A stretch of 64,000 nucleotides of DNA from Prevotella sp. UBA2809 (GCA_002351725.1 DEHD01000007.1:39857-103856), one strand, 5' to 3'; shown: positions 8,948 through 18,801, numbered from the stretch's first letter. The notes: generated from the sequence alone by a model not told the origin. Numbers and translations: made by a program.

Positions 8948-11332
8948 ATGAATAAGAAGATTGTTTTCGTGCTTATTGCACTGGGTGGACAGCTTACAGC
9001 AATGGCCACTCCTCTCGGGAGCCTTGATACCGAGGCTCTTACTGATTCTAGTAAAGTAGTAGACCTTGACGAGGTAGTTGTTGTTTCGCAGCCTAAGGAG
9101 CAGGTGCGCCTGCGTCTGCAGCCTGTGAGCAGCAATGTTTTCGGCTCAGAGCAGCTGCAGCAGTTGAATGTGCGCGACCTGAGTCAGCTTTCACAGTACG
9201 TTCCATCGTTTGTTATGCCAAGCTATGGTTCACGTCTCACATCATCGATGTATGTCCGCGGAATAGGTTCGCGTATCAACAATCCTGCTGTTGGTGTTTA
9301 CTACGATAACATACCACTGATGTCGAAGTCGGCATTCAACAACCATTTCTATATGCTGGATCGTGTAGACGTGCTGCGTGGTCCCCAGGGTACTCTGTAC
9401 GGACAGAACACCGAGGGTGGACTGGTACGTATCTACTCTAAGAACCCAATGAATTATCAGGGTACTGATGTTCGTCTGGGTATCGGTACCGGACTATATA
9501 GTAATGTAGAGGTGGCTCACTACCATCGTCCAAGCGAGAAGCTCGCATTCAGCGTGGCTGGTTTCTACAGCGGACTGAAGGGCTTTATCGATAACCAGAA
9601 CTTCGATAAGAAGAACGACCTGACCAATGAGGCAGGAGGAAAGTTGCGTCTGATGTATGCTCCAAACAAGAAGCTCACCTTCGACTGGACTGCTGATTAT
9701 CAGTACGTAAACCAGAATGGATTCGGATACGGAGAGTTCCAGCCAATGCCACAAAGTTCTGTGAAGCCTTACAGCCTTGATGTAGAAGACCCTGCTACCA
9801 CCATTATGAACGGTTACAAGCGTAATATGTTCACTACCGGTCTGAACATCAGCTACAACACCGATAAGCTGTTGTTTACATCGACTACCAGCTACCAGTT
9901 CCTTGAGGACCTGATGCTGATGGACCAGGACTATATGGCTGGCGACTATCTGCAGCTTAGTCAGGCTCAGAAGATGAACGCGCTGACTCAGGAGTTTGTG
10001 CTGCGTAACCATGACACATCTCGTTGGCAGCATACTACAGGACTGTTCGGTTCATACCAGTGGATGCGCACAGACGCTCCTGTTTACTTTGGTGAGGGTA
10101 TCACCGCACCTATCGGCAATGCCATTGCAAACGCAATGAAGAACTCGATGATAAAGGGTATGCTGGGCAGATATATGGCTCAGGGTATGACTGCAGAACA
10201 GGCTCAGGCAGCTGCTGAAGCTGCTGTTGCGAAGATGGGTGTTACCATGACTGCCGAGATGGCTGTGCCCGGACTGTATCACACTCCACAGATGAGTCTC
10301 GGTCTTTATCACGAGTCGAACATCCTGATTACCGAACGTCTTAAGGCCACCGTTGGTCTGCGTCTGGCTCACGACTGGGCTAAGATTGAGTACGATGCCC
10401 TGGCATATATGAACATGACTGGTGGTACTGCTTCGGCTACTGCTACATATCATCTCACATCGCACGTGGCTGACAACCGCTCGAAGAGCTTCACCCAGCT
10501 GCTGCCTAAGTTCGCACTCACATACACCTTCGATGAGAACATCGGTAACATCTACGCTCTGGTATCAAAGGGCTATCGCGCCGGTGGTTATAACTTCCAG
10601 ATGTTCAGCGACATTCTGCAGACCGACCTGAATGCTCATCAGCAGGATGCTATGCGTGGCGACTATGATGTGGAGCACACTGCAGCCGACTATGATGCCA
10701 TTGAGGAGACAATACAGTACAAGCCCGAGGAGAGCTGGAACTACGAGTTGGGTACACACCTGAACCTGTTTGGCGGTAGCACACACCTCGACCTCTCGCT
10801 CTACTACATGCAGATACGTAACCAGCAGCTGTCGGTTATGATGCCAGGTAGCAACTACGGACGTATAATGGTTAATGCCGGTAAGAGTCACTCTTGCGGT
10901 GTTGAGGCTACTCTGCGCGGACGTGCTTTCGACAATGCGTTTGACTGGGGCGTGACCTATGCCTTCACAAATGCCAAGTTTGATGAGTACGACACATATA
11001 ATGACAACTACGTGCCATTTGTTCCACAGCACACATTCAGTGCCATGGCCGACTATCACTTCGGTAATTTCACCATCGGAGCCAACCTTGCTGGTCAGGG
11101 AAAAACATGGTGGGACGAGGCTAACACATTCTCACAGAAACTCTATGCCACACTTGGCGCACATGCCGATTACGACTTCGGTCCGGTTCTGGTTAGCCTG
11201 TGGGGTAGAAATATAACCAACACAAATTACAATACATTTGCCATCGCATCGAGCGCAGTGGGTGGTACACACTACTTCGCTCAGAAGGCAAACCCAATTC
11301 AGGTAGGCGCAGATGTTAGAATTCATTTCTAA
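8948..11332 (+). CDS. TonB-dependent outer-membrane receptor, substrate unknown
   Basis: The 794-residue product is an outer-membrane ligand-gated porin powered by TonB-ExbBD. It has a signal peptide (MNKKIVFVLIALGGQLTAMA), a likely TonB box VDLDEVVVVSQ, a plug with YVRGIGSRINNPAVGVYYDNI and VDVLRGPQGTLYGQNTEGGLVRI, then a beta-barrel ending in aromatic F (VRIHF). There is no carboxypeptidase-like N-terminal domain and no SusD partner, so it resembles siderophore or cofactor receptors rather than SusC. The ATG at 8948 is chosen over the GTG at 8939 because it begins the signal peptide. An alanine-rich stretch around residues 395-445 may be an extracellular loop. Convergent with rpsO. Confidence 0.9.
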   Translation: MNKKIVFVLIALGGQLTAMATPLGSLDTEALTDSSKVVDLDEVVVVSQPKEQVRLRLQPVSSNVFGSEQLQQLNVRDLSQLSQYVPSFVMPSYGSRLTSSMYVRGIGSRINNPAVGVYYDNIPLMSKSAFNNHFYMLDRVDVLRGPQGTLYGQNTEGGLVRIYSKNPMNYQGTDVRLGIGTGLYSNVEVAHYHRPSEKLAFSVAGFYSGLKGFIDNQNFDKKNDLTNEAGGKLRLMYAPNKKLTFDWTADYQYVNQNGFGYGEFQPMPQSSVKPYSLDVEDPATTIMNGYKRNMFTTGLNISYNTDKLLFTSTTSYQFLEDLMLMDQDYMAGDYLQLSQAQKMNALTQEFVLRNHDTSRWQHTTGLFGSYQWMRTDAPVYFGEGITAPIGNAIANAMKNSMIKGMLGRYMAQGMTAEQAQAAAEAAVAKMGVTMTAEMAVPGLYHTPQMSLGLYHESNILITERLKATVGLRLAHDWAKIEYDALAYMNMTGGTASATATYHLTSHVADNRSKSFTQLLPKFALTYTFDENIGNIYALVSKGYRAGGYNFQMFSDILQTDLNAHQQDAMRGDYDVEHTAADYDAIEETIQYKPEESWNYELGTHLNLFGGSTHLDLSLYYMQIRNQQLSVMMPGSNYGRIMVNAGKSHSCGVEATLRGRAFDNAFDWGVTYAFTNAKFDEYDTYNDNYVPFVPQHTFSAMADYHFGNFTIGANLAGQGKTWWDEANTFSQKLYATLGAHADYDFGPVLVSLWGRNITNTNYNTFAIASSAVGGTHYFAQKANPIQVGADVRIHF

Positions 11333-11358
11333 CATCCCGCCCATCCGGGCAAAAAAAA

Positions 11359-11394
11359 TCCCTCGCCAAATGGCGGGGGATATTTGTTTTTGTA
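11359..11394. terminator. Bidirectional terminator between TonB receptor and rpsO
   Basis: TCCCTCGCC, loop AAAT and GGCGGGGGA form a 9-bp stem with one wobble pair, followed by a T-rich tract on the plus strand and preceded by an A-tract serving the minus strand. Confidence 0.75.
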
Positions 11395-11404
11395 AGTCTC
11401 GAAA

Positions 11405-11674
11405 TTACTTACGCAGACCAAGTGCCTTGATGATAGCACGATAACGATTGATATCGTTATTGTACAGGTACTTAAGAAGCTTACGACGCTTACCTACGAG
11501 CATAGTCAGCGAACGAGCTGTGTTGTGGTCCTTGTGATTCTTCTTCAGGTGCTCTGTCAGGTGAGAGATACGGTAGCTGAAGAGAGCAATCTGTGCCTCA
11601 GCTGAACCTGTGTCAGTAGTGCTCTTACCGTACTGACCGAAGATCTCCTCCTTCTTTGCCTTGTCTAAATACAT
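11405..11674 (-). CDS. rpsO: 30S ribosomal protein S15
   Basis: S15 binds the central domain of 16S rRNA early in assembly of the small subunit. The 89-residue product has the family length and motifs: GKSTTDTGSAEAQIALFSYRI, then LTEHLKKNHKDHNTARSL and the C-terminal KRRKLLKYLYNNDINRY. The start at 11674 (MYLDKAKKEE) is chosen; a longer frame adds 12 residues lacking in the family. It is a single-gene unit with a leader of roughly 100 nt, which is where S15 autoregulates in other bacteria, but no specific fold was identified here. Confidence 0.97.
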   Translation of the reverse strand: MYLDKAKKEEIFGQYGKSTTDTGSAEAQIALFSYRISHLTEHLKKNHKDHNTARSLTMLVGKRRKLLKYLYNNDINRYRAIIKALGLRK

Positions 11675-11786
11675 AATTAATAATGTGATTAAATAATTGT
11701 GCAATAACATTTTTCAAACGCGATTCCCGCCTAATCACAAGTGGGTTTACGTCGTCAAATGCTCCGGATTTTCCGAAATGCGGCTG

Positions 11787-11817
11787 CAAAATTACAACTT
11801 TTTTTTGATTTAGCAAA
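11787..11817 (-). promoter_or_regulatory. Bacteroidetes-type promoter for rpsO
   Basis: On the minus strand TTTG (11817-11814), a 19-nt spacer and TAATTTTG (11794-11787) match the -33/-7 consensus. Confidence 0.6.
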
Positions 11818-11836
11818 TTTTTTTCTAAAAAATGTG

Positions 11837-11844
11837 TACCTTTG
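11837..11844 (+). promoter_or_regulatory. -7 box TACCTTTG of typA
   Basis: TACCTTTG lies 24 nt before the typA start. No clear -33 element was found at the expected distance. Confidence 0.5.
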
Positions 11845-11868
11845 CACCCGAAATTTAAGTATTATAGT

Positions 11869-13671
11869 ATGCAGGATATCAGAAACATTGCAATTATAGC
11901 ACATGTTGACCACGGAAAAACTACTCTCGTGGACAAGATGATGCTGGCTGGACACCTGTTCCGTGACGGACAGAATCTCAGCAATCAGGTACTGGATGCC
12001 AACGACTTGGAGCGCGAGCGTGGTATCACTATTCTTTCGAAAAACGTCAGTATCAATTGGAAAGGCGTTAAAATCAATATCATCGACACTCCGGGACACT
12101 CTGATTTCGGCGGTGAGGTTGAGCGTGTGCTTAACATGGCCGACGGATGTCTGCTGCTGGTAGATGCTTTCGAGGGTCCTATGCCTCAAACTCGATTCGT
12201 GCTGCAGAAGGCACTGGAGATCGGATTGAAGCCTATTGTTGTTGTAAACAAGGTTGACAAGCCTAACTGTCGCCCTGAGGAGGTGTATGAGATGGTGTTC
12301 GACCTGATGTTCTCGCTCAATGCTACCGAGGAGCAGCTTGACTTCCCTGTGGTTTACGGTTCGGCAAAGAACGGCTGGATGGGTGAGGACTACAAGAAGC
12401 CTACAGATAACATCACCTATCTGCTGGATAAGATTATTGAGATGATTCCTGCTCCAAAGCCTATCGAGGGTACACCACAGATGCTTATCACATCGCTTGA
12501 CTACTCAAGCTATCAGGGACGTATCGCTGTGGGACGTGTTCATCGCGGTACTCTTAAGGACGGCATGCAGGTAACCATTGCTCACCGCGATGGTTCGATG
12601 GAGAAGACAAAGATCAAGGAGTTGCACACATTTGAGGGTATGGGACATGTTCGTACCGATCAGGTGGAGTGTGGAGATATATGTGCTGTTATCGGTCTGG
12701 AGAAGTTCGAGATCGGAGATACCATCTGCGATATCGAGAATCCAGAGCCAATGACTCCTATCGCTATCGACGAGCCTACAATGTCGATGCTGTTCATGAT
12801 TAACGACTCGCCATTCTTCGGTAAGGAGGGTAAGTTTGTTACATCACGCCACATCAACGACCGTTTGGAGAAGGAGTTGGAGAAGAACCTGGCTCTGCGT
12901 GTGGCACCTTTCGAGGATAGCACCGATAAGTGGATTGTATCAGGCCGTGGTGTGCTGCACCTCTCAGTGCTGGTAGAGACCATGCGTCGTGAGGGCTATG
13001 AGCTCCAGGTGGGTCAGCCACAGGTAATCTACAAGGAGATTGACGGTGTGAAGAACGAGCCTGTTGAGGAGCTTACTATCAATGTTCCCGAGGAGTTCGC
13101 ATCGAAGATGATTGATATGGTAACACGTCGTAAGGGCGAGATGACATCGATGGAGAATCAGGGCGAACGCGTGAACATCGAGTTCGACATCCCATCACGT
13201 GGTATCATCGGTCTGCGTACCAATGTGCTTACTGCCAGTCAGGGTGAGGCTATCATGGCTCACCGCTTCAAGGAGTATCAGCCTTACAAGGGTGAGATTG
13301 AGCGCCGCGTAAACGGTTCGATGATCTCTATGGATACCGGTAACGCCTTTGCTTATGCCATCGATAAGCTGCAGGACCGCGGTAAGTTCTTCATCGATCC
13401 AGGTGAGGATGTATATGCCGGACAGGTAGTGGGTGAGCATGTTCACGACAACGACCTTGTGGTGAACGTTTGCAAGGCCAAGCAGCTTACAAACGTGCGT
13501 GCATCGGGTACCGACGATAAGGCTCGTATCATTCCAAAGACCGTGATGAGTCTTGAGGAGTGCCTGGAGTACATCAAGCAGGACGAGTTGGTTGAGGTGA
13601 CACCAAAGTCGATGCGTATGCGCAAGACAATTCTGGATCACGACCAGCGTAAAAAGGCAAACAAAGTCTAA
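11869..13671 (+). CDS. typA: Translational GTPase TypA/BipA
   Basis: TypA is an EF-G-like GTPase that binds 70S ribosomes and assists 50S assembly under stress. The 600-residue product carries G1 AHVDHGKTTL (about 10-19), the switch region RGITI, G3 DTPGHSDFGGEVER, G4 NKVDKP and G5 SAKNGW, then EF-Tu domain II, the EF-G domain V-like part and the TypA-specific C-terminal region with SRGIIGLRTNVLTASQGEAI. Start at ATG 11869 (MQDIRN), the usual N-terminus; the longer frame from 11842 is untranslated leader. A strong terminator follows. Confidence 0.97.
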   Translation: MQDIRNIAIIAHVDHGKTTLVDKMMLAGHLFRDGQNLSNQVLDANDLERERGITILSKNVSINWKGVKINIIDTPGHSDFGGEVERVLNMADGCLLLVDAFEGPMPQTRFVLQKALEIGLKPIVVVNKVDKPNCRPEEVYEMVFDLMFSLNATEEQLDFPVVYGSAKNGWMGEDYKKPTDNITYLLDKIIEMIPAPKPIEGTPQMLITSLDYSSYQGRIAVGRVHRGTLKDGMQVTIAHRDGSMEKTKIKELHTFEGMGHVRTDQVECGDICAVIGLEKFEIGDTICDIENPEPMTPIAIDEPTMSMLFMINDSPFFGKEGKFVTSRHINDRLEKELEKNLALRVAPFEDSTDKWIVSGRGVLHLSVLVETMRREGYELQVGQPQVIYKEIDGVKNEPVEELTINVPEEFASKMIDMVTRRKGEMTSMENQGERVNIEFDIPSRGIIGLRTNVLTASQGEAIMAHRFKEYQPYKGEIERRVNGSMISMDTGNAFAYAIDKLQDRGKFFIDPGEDVYAGQVVGEHVHDNDLVVNVCKAKQLTNVRASGTDDKARIIPKTVMSLEECLEYIKQDELVEVTPKSMRMRKTILDHDQRKKANKV

Positions 13672-13675
13672 ACAT

Positions 13676-13711
13676 AAAAAATCCCCGTCTCAGTTGAGAT
13701 GGGGATTTTTG
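13676..13711. terminator. Terminator between typA and the SLC13 permease
   Basis: AAAAATCCCCGTCTCA, loop and TGAGATGGGGATTTTT form a 15-16 bp stem with T-tract. It serves typA and, on the other strand, the convergent permease gene, which ends 4 nt beyond it. Confidence 0.85.
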
Positions 13712-13714
13712 TTT

Positions 13715-15220
13715 CTAGTGCAGTGGCGTTAGCGGATAAACAATATTCACTATAAATATGTTTGCTGCCAGGATGATGAGGTTCATGAGCAGACCGATGC
13801 GCATGAAATCGCTGAACCTGTAGCCGCCAGGACCATATACCAGCATGTGGGTTGGTGAGCCGATAGGAGTGGCGAAGCTACTGCTGACGCTTACCATGAG
13901 TGCTATGAGGAATGGGAACGGCTCGTAGCCCAACTTCTCGGCAGCCTCGTACATGATGGGGAAGAACATTGCTCCAGCGGCTGTGTTGGATATGAACTCA
14001 GTGATGAACGTGCCAACAAAACAGATGGCTGTCATGACAACAATAGGGTTAGTGCCGCACACATCGAGAATCTCGAATGCCAGAAGTTCGGCAATACCCG
14101 TCTTCTGAATGGCTGTTCCTAACACCACAGAACCCGCAAACACCATAAGGATATCCCAGTTGATGGCCTTCATGGCCTGGTTGGGCGTGCAGCATTCGGC
14201 CACGAGCATTGCTGCTGCAGCAAGGAAGGCGCAGTTAAGCAGAGGCATAACATTGAGTGCCGACAGTACAACCATGGTTATCATGATGACTGTTGAGATG
14301 ATAGTCTTTGTACCGATGTTAATCACCTCTTCGCCCTTGATGAGTCCGTGAGTCTGTTGCAGTTCAAGGATGTCCTTGATACGTCCTGCAAAGACAAGGT
14401 GGTCGCCACCCATGATAAACTCGTTCTTGTCTATCTTTACAGGTACATTATCGAAGTGGTGCATCTTTATCAGTCGTCCGCCCTTAACCTCAAGGAGTTC
14501 GGCATATCCCAGTGTCTCGCCGATGAACTTATTGTCGGATGGCACGAGCATCTCGATGGTATAGTCGTCGGTATCCTCTAGACTGTCTTCGGGAGCCTTG
14601 CGGTTGGGCAGAAGCTTACGCATGGCGATGATAGACAGGATGCCGATGAACAGGCAGAACAGTCCAGGTATAGTGGTGGCAAGCACATTTATGGTGTTGC
14701 CGGTATGTTCGGTGTATAGTCCGGAGATGATAAGATTGGGAGGTGTTCCAATCAACGTACACACACCACCCATGCCCGATGCATAGCTAAGAGGGATGAG
14801 CAGTTTAGACGGTGAGATGTTAAGCTTCTTTGACCACATCTTCACGATGTTCACAAACAGGGCAACAACAGTGGTGTTGCTGAGGAATGAACTGAGGACG
14901 GCTACTGGTACCATGAGGCGTACAACCGCTTTGGTATACGACCTGGGTTGACCAAGAAGATTCTTTACTATCCATTGCAGAACTCCGGTGTGTGTTAATC
15001 CTGCTACCACAACAAACAGTACGCCTATCACTACTACCGATCCGCTGCTGAAACCTGCGAAGGCCTCCTTCTGGTCGAGCACACCTGTAACGAGGAGTAC
15101 TCCGATTGCTCCGAGGAATACAAGATCGGCGCGCAGCTTAGTGGTAAGCAGCACCGTAAACATAGTAAGTACCGTTAGAATGGTAATCCAAGCATCGAGA
15201 CTAAAACCATAAATCTCCAT
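13715..15220 (-). CDS. SLC13/DASS-family anion permease with RCK_C-like domain
   Basis: This 501-residue integral membrane protein belongs to the divalent anion:sodium symporter superfamily, whose substrates are dicarboxylates, sulfate or phosphate. The two repeated signature loops are visible: SNTTVVALF (about residue 114) and SNTAAGAMFFP (about 413), with about 10-12 hydrophobic segments. Between residues about 205 and 290 there is a soluble TrkA-C-like segment (VPSDNKFIGETLGYAELLEV, GDHLVFAGRIKDILEL), typical of the SLC13 subgroup with cytoplasmic RCK_C domains. The substrate cannot be read from sequence. Transcribed alone, divergent from the sensor pair. Confidence 0.88.
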   Translation of the reverse strand: MEIYGFSLDAWITILTVLTMFTVLLTTKLRADLVFLGAIGVLLVTGVLDQKEAFAGFSSGSVVVIGVLFVVVAGLTHTGVLQWIVKNLLGQPRSYTKAVVRLMVPVAVLSSFLSNTTVVALFVNIVKMWSKKLNISPSKLLIPLSYASGMGGVCTLIGTPPNLIISGLYTEHTGNTINVLATTIPGLFCLFIGILSIIAMRKLLPNRKAPEDSLEDTDDYTIEMLVPSDNKFIGETLGYAELLEVKGGRLIKMHHFDNVPVKIDKNEFIMGGDHLVFAGRIKDILELQQTHGLIKGEEVINIGTKTIISTVIMITMVVLSALNVMPLLNCAFLAAAAMLVAECCTPNQAMKAINWDILMVFAGSVVLGTAIQKTGIAELLAFEILDVCGTNPIVVMTAICFVGTFITEFISNTAAGAMFFPIMYEAAEKLGYEPFPFLIALMVSVSSSFATPIGSPTHMLVYGPGGYRFSDFMRIGLLMNLIILAANIFIVNIVYPLTPLH

Positions 15221-15272
15221 ATTTCGTAATTACTGTTTTGATTAATAGAATATTGATTAATAGAATTGCGGT

Positions 15273-15280
15273 GCAAAAGT
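15273..15280 (-). promoter_or_regulatory. -7 box of the SLC13 permease gene
   Basis: CAAAAGTA on the plus strand is TACTTTTG on the minus strand, 53 nt before the start. A GATTAATAGAAT direct repeat lies between box and gene. The -33 element is not clear. Confidence 0.45.
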
Positions 15281-15351
15281 ACAAAATATACTATTAAAAA
15301 CAGCGCAAAAATTGCTTTTTTTTGCCTTAGTAGTAAAAAAACAGAAAAAAG

Positions 15352-15383
15352 TTTGGTGTTTTCTTTCTTTTTTTTTATATTTG
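15352..15383 (+). promoter_or_regulatory. Bacteroidetes-type promoter for the sensor pair
   Basis: TTTG (15352-15355), a 20-nt spacer and TATATTTG (15376-15383) match the consensus exactly, 20 nt before the ATG at 15404. Confidence 0.7.
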
Positions 15384-15403
15384 TCCGCAGAAAACCTAAA
15401 ATA

Positions 15404-16864
15404 ATGAAACCGAAAGTGAGATATCTATTACCTAGTTCACTTTCAGCGAGATTGAGCCTGTGGGTGATGCTGTTTGTTGCCATTCTTTTCTTGGCGACAT
15501 TCTCACTTATGTTTTATTATGCACGACAAGCTGTAAGGGTTGAGGCAGAAGGTAAGGCCGAGGATATGTTGCAGAAGATGGAGATTGCTGCGGCTAACAC
15601 ACTGCACGAGAAAGAGGTGGTGGCAAGACAGACTTTCTGGAACGTGGAGCAGAATCTGCATAACCCCGATGCAATTGACGACTATCTGCAGGAGATACTG
15701 AGAAACACACCGGAGATAGTAGGCGTGGCTGTAGCATTTGTGCCTGATTATTATCAGCACAGACCCGGAGAGTATATGATATACTACTATCGTAAAGGTA
15801 CACAACTGATAAAGAGCGAGACCTTTGCCGATGAATCGTATATGCACCAGCCATGGTATGAGGAGACGCTGAACCGTAATACAGAATACTGGAGCGACCC
15901 CGCTGAGAACTACAAGACCAACGGAGAACCTATAATCTCATTCGGTCTGCCTCTGCATGAGGACGGTAAGGCAGTGGGCGTGTTTGCTATTGACATATCG
16001 CTTTACTGGTTGTCGAAGGTGATAGAGGGAAAGCGGCCGTCGCCCAACATGTATGGGGTTGTCGCCTCGCGAAAGGGGGCGTTTATTGTCCATCCGGATA
16101 CCACACGACTGAAGCCTGGTGCATTGTTCAAACTCATGGAACAGTTCCCCGGTGCTATATACAGTTCTCTGGCCTATAAGATGCTGGACGGTGAAACAGG
16201 AACAGCCTCGGCCGTATTTAACGGAGTGAAGAGCTTTATTGCCTATAAGCCGATGGAAGGCACACAATGGGTGGTGGATGTGGTATGTCCGGAAGAAGAG
16301 GTCATGGCATCGTACAACCAGCTGATATCACTGATGATACTTATTGTGGTTCTGGCGCTGATGGCCATCGCGGCATTCTTCTATTTCTTTATACATAAGG
16401 AGCTGCTGCCACTGCGCACCCTTGAGGCATCGGCAAAACAGATGATAAAAGGAGACTACTTTGCGCCTGTGACTACAAACAACCGACAGGATGAGGTGGG
16501 AATACTGACGAACAGTTTCGTGGCTATGAGACGTTCGATAAGAAACCATCTGAACAAGATTGACAGAAACCGAGAAAAGCTGGATGAGCAGAATAAGGCT
16601 CTGAACGAGGCCCACCAGCATGTGAAGGAGGCTGACAGGGTGAAGACCGCATTCCTGCAGAATATGACCGACCAGATGAGTGAGCCTGTGCTTGAGATAT
16701 CGAAGATAGTGACTGAGGTAAGATATCATCTGGATGATATGGATCACGAGCAGATAGTGAAACTGGCCGGACAGATGGACGGGCATACCAATACCATTAC
16801 TGCTCTGTTGGACAGAATGCTTGAGGTGGCTACCAAAGAAGAGAAAGAGGAGGAGAGCGAATGA
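15404..16864 (+). CDS. Cache-HAMP sensor protein with degenerate kinase dimerisation domain
   Basis: The 486-residue protein has an N-terminal transmembrane segment (about 19-42), a double-Cache-like periplasmic domain (about 50-300), a second transmembrane segment (about 315-340), a HAMP linker (about 345-400), a coiled coil and a segment aligning with the HisKA dimerisation helix. There the phosphoacceptor motif reads NMTDQMSEP where the neighbour has DITHQIRTP, so the His is replaced by Asp, and no ATPase domain follows. It therefore cannot act as a conventional kinase. The start is the ATG at 15404; the ORF from 15266 includes promoter DNA. The stop overlaps the next start by 4 bp (ATGA), so the two are translationally coupled and probably form one sensing unit. 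Confidence 0.82.
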   Translation: MKPKVRYLLPSSLSARLSLWVMLFVAILFLATFSLMFYYARQAVRVEAEGKAEDMLQKMEIAAANTLHEKEVVARQTFWNVEQNLHNPDAIDDYLQEILRNTPEIVGVAVAFVPDYYQHRPGEYMIYYYRKGTQLIKSETFADESYMHQPWYEETLNRNTEYWSDPAENYKTNGEPIISFGLPLHEDGKAVGVFAIDISLYWLSKVIEGKRPSPNMYGVVASRKGAFIVHPDTTRLKPGALFKLMEQFPGAIYSSLAYKMLDGETGTASAVFNGVKSFIAYKPMEGTQWVVDVVCPEEEVMASYNQLISLMILIVVLALMAIAAFFYFFIHKELLPLRTLEASAKQMIKGDYFAPVTTNNRQDEVGILTNSFVAMRRSIRNHLNKIDRNREKLDEQNKALNEAHQHVKEADRVKTAFLQNMTDQMSEPVLEISKIVTEVRYHLDDMDHEQIVKLAGQMDGHTNTITALLDRMLEVATKEEKEEESE

Positions 16865-18801
16865 AGGGACTGTTGTACCTGATAAACAAGAGGCTGTCGC
16901 TAAAGCTGAGCTTTGGCATTATGCTGTTCCTGGTGCTGATATTCACAGTATCACTGGGAATACTCTTTTTCAGGTCGAGACAGATGGTGAAAGAGGAAGC
17001 TATAGGTCGTGCTGAGCAGGAGCTGGAGAACCTGGTGGAGAGGGTGAACGGAGCCATGAATGAGGTGGAGGTGGCAACAAACACCGCTGAGTGGCATTTG
17101 ACCGACACACAGCTGGTGCCCGACTCGATACTGCATTATGCACGAAGGATAGTGACCATGAACCCCAACTTCGACGGATGCTCTATATCGATGGAGCCGA
17201 ACTTCTTCCCTCAGATAGGAAGATACTTCTCGGTATACGCATACCACAATGGCGACTCGGTGATGGCTAAGGTTGAGGATCCGTACGACTACTTTGACAA
17301 GGTATATTACAAAACACCGATAACTCTGGGAAAACCCAGTTGGGTGGAGGCATATATAGAGAATGTAGATGGAGAGGTATCGGATGACTACAATGATATG
17401 ATAGTATCGTTCGGTGTGCCGCTGGTTAACAGTAAGAAAGAGGTGATAGGCGTCATCTCCACCGACCTGTCGATGCCTTGGCTGTCGGAGATTGTATCGG
17501 AGTTCAAACCTTACCCGAACTCATACTGCATCATGCTGGGAGCTGATGGACAGTATCTGATACACCCTGACACTACCAAACTGATGCACAATACTATATT
17601 TACCGACCTTGACCCGCAGACTCAGCAGGACCTTATTTCACTGGGACACGAAATGATAGCCGGTAATAAGGGCATTATGGGCGTGAAGGTTAACGGAAAA
17701 CGTTGTATAGCACTGTATCAATCGCTTAAGCGTGCTCCATGGAGCATGGCACTGATCTGTCAGGAGACGGATATCATGGCAGGATATACGAAACTGCTGT
17801 ATATCCTGATTCCGCTGCTGGTGTTCGGACTGCTGGTGATTCTGGCGTTCTGTCTGAATGTGGTTAACAATGTGGTGAGACCGATAAAGAGTCTGACCGA
17901 GAAGCTGAGCTATATCACCAACGGGCATTTCAAAGAGCATATACCTACTACCGAAAGGAAGGATGTAATAGGTAGACTGCAGAATAATTTTGCCGAGATG
18001 CAGAAGGCACTTTCGGAGCATATCTGCAGTCTGCAGGATGTGAATGCTGCCACCAAACAGATGAATAAGGAGCTGGAAGAGGCAAGCGAACAGGCTCGTA
18101 AGGCCGATGAGAAGAAAAATGAATTCCTTAAGGATATTACGCACCAGATACGTACACCACTGAACATTATGAACGGTTTCATACAGGTGTTGCGCGATGA
18201 CTATGAATCGATTCCGAAGGACGAGGTAAACAATATCCTGGATACCATGCAGACCAATGCCATTAGCATTAGCAGAATGGTGAACATGCTGATTGTGGCT
18301 GCAAACAGCGACAAGAACGTGAAGATTAACACCATGGAGGAGGTTAATGTAAGGAAGGCTGTTGACTTTATTAAAAACCTGTGTGATACCAATCCTCCGT
18401 TCACCATCAGTATTATTACCGATGTGAAAGTAAGTGATGATCTTGTGGTTAAGTCGAACTGGGAAATCCTTACTAAGGCTCTGGCTGAGTTGGCCTATAA
18501 TGCAAAGAAGTATACCACAGAGGGATATGTGAAACTATCGGCTAAGGCCGAAGGACTCACCGTGGTGTTCGAGGTAGAGGATACCGGTCCTGGTATTGAT
18601 GAGGAAACACAGAAGAGACTGTTTGACAACTTTGAGAAAGGTGATATCTTTGCCGAGGGACTCGGACTGGGACTGCCTTGCTGCAGGCAGATGGTGAGAA
18701 TGCTGGGCGGCGACCTGAAGTATGACACTACATATACTAACGGTTCAAGGTTCAAGCTTATTATTCCTAACTCGGATGGAGGAGACTTTGAATTACAATG
18801 A
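16861..18801 (+). CDS. Cache-HAMP sensor histidine kinase
   Basis: The 646-residue inner-membrane kinase has transmembrane segment 1 (about 14-40), a double-Cache periplasmic domain resembling that of the preceding gene, transmembrane segment 2 (about 320-342), HAMP, a HisKA domain with H-box THQIRTPLNIMNGF (about 428-441) and an ATPase domain with N-box ELAYNAKKY, G1 EDTGPGID and G2 GLGLGLP. It should phosphorylate a response regulator, but none is encoded in this window. It pairs with the kinase-dead paralogue upstream through an ATGA overlap. No ligand can be predicted beyond a small molecule typical of Cache domains. Confidence 0.92.
   Translation: MKGLLYLINKRLSLKLSFGIMLFLVLIFTVSLGILFFRSRQMVKEEAIGRAEQELENLVERVNGAMNEVEVATNTAEWHLTDTQLVPDSILHYARRIVTMNPNFDGCSISMEPNFFPQIGRYFSVYAYHNGDSVMAKVEDPYDYFDKVYYKTPITLGKPSWVEAYIENVDGEVSDDYNDMIVSFGVPLVNSKKEVIGVISTDLSMPWLSEIVSEFKPYPNSYCIMLGADGQYLIHPDTTKLMHNTIFTDLDPQTQQDLISLGHEMIAGNKGIMGVKVNGKRCIALYQSLKRAPWSMALICQETDIMAGYTKLLYILIPLLVFGLLVILAFCLNVVNNVVRPIKSLTEKLSYITNGHFKEHIPTTERKDVIGRLQNNFAEMQKALSEHICSLQDVNAATKQMNKELEEASEQARKADEKKNEFLKDITHQIRTPLNIMNGFIQVLRDDYESIPKDEVNNILDTMQTNAISISRMVNMLIVAANSDKNVKINTMEEVNVRKAVDFIKNLCDTNPPFTISIITDVKVSDDLVVKSNWEILTKALAELAYNAKKYTTEGYVKLSAKAEGLTVVFEVEDTGPGIDEETQKRLFDNFEKGDIFAEGLGLGLPCCRQMVRMLGGDLKYDTTYTNGSRFKLIIPNSDGGDFELQ

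Noticed and set aside
15266..15403. N-terminal extension of the Cache sensor
   Set aside because: The region holds a consensus promoter ending at 15383, so translation must start at 15404.
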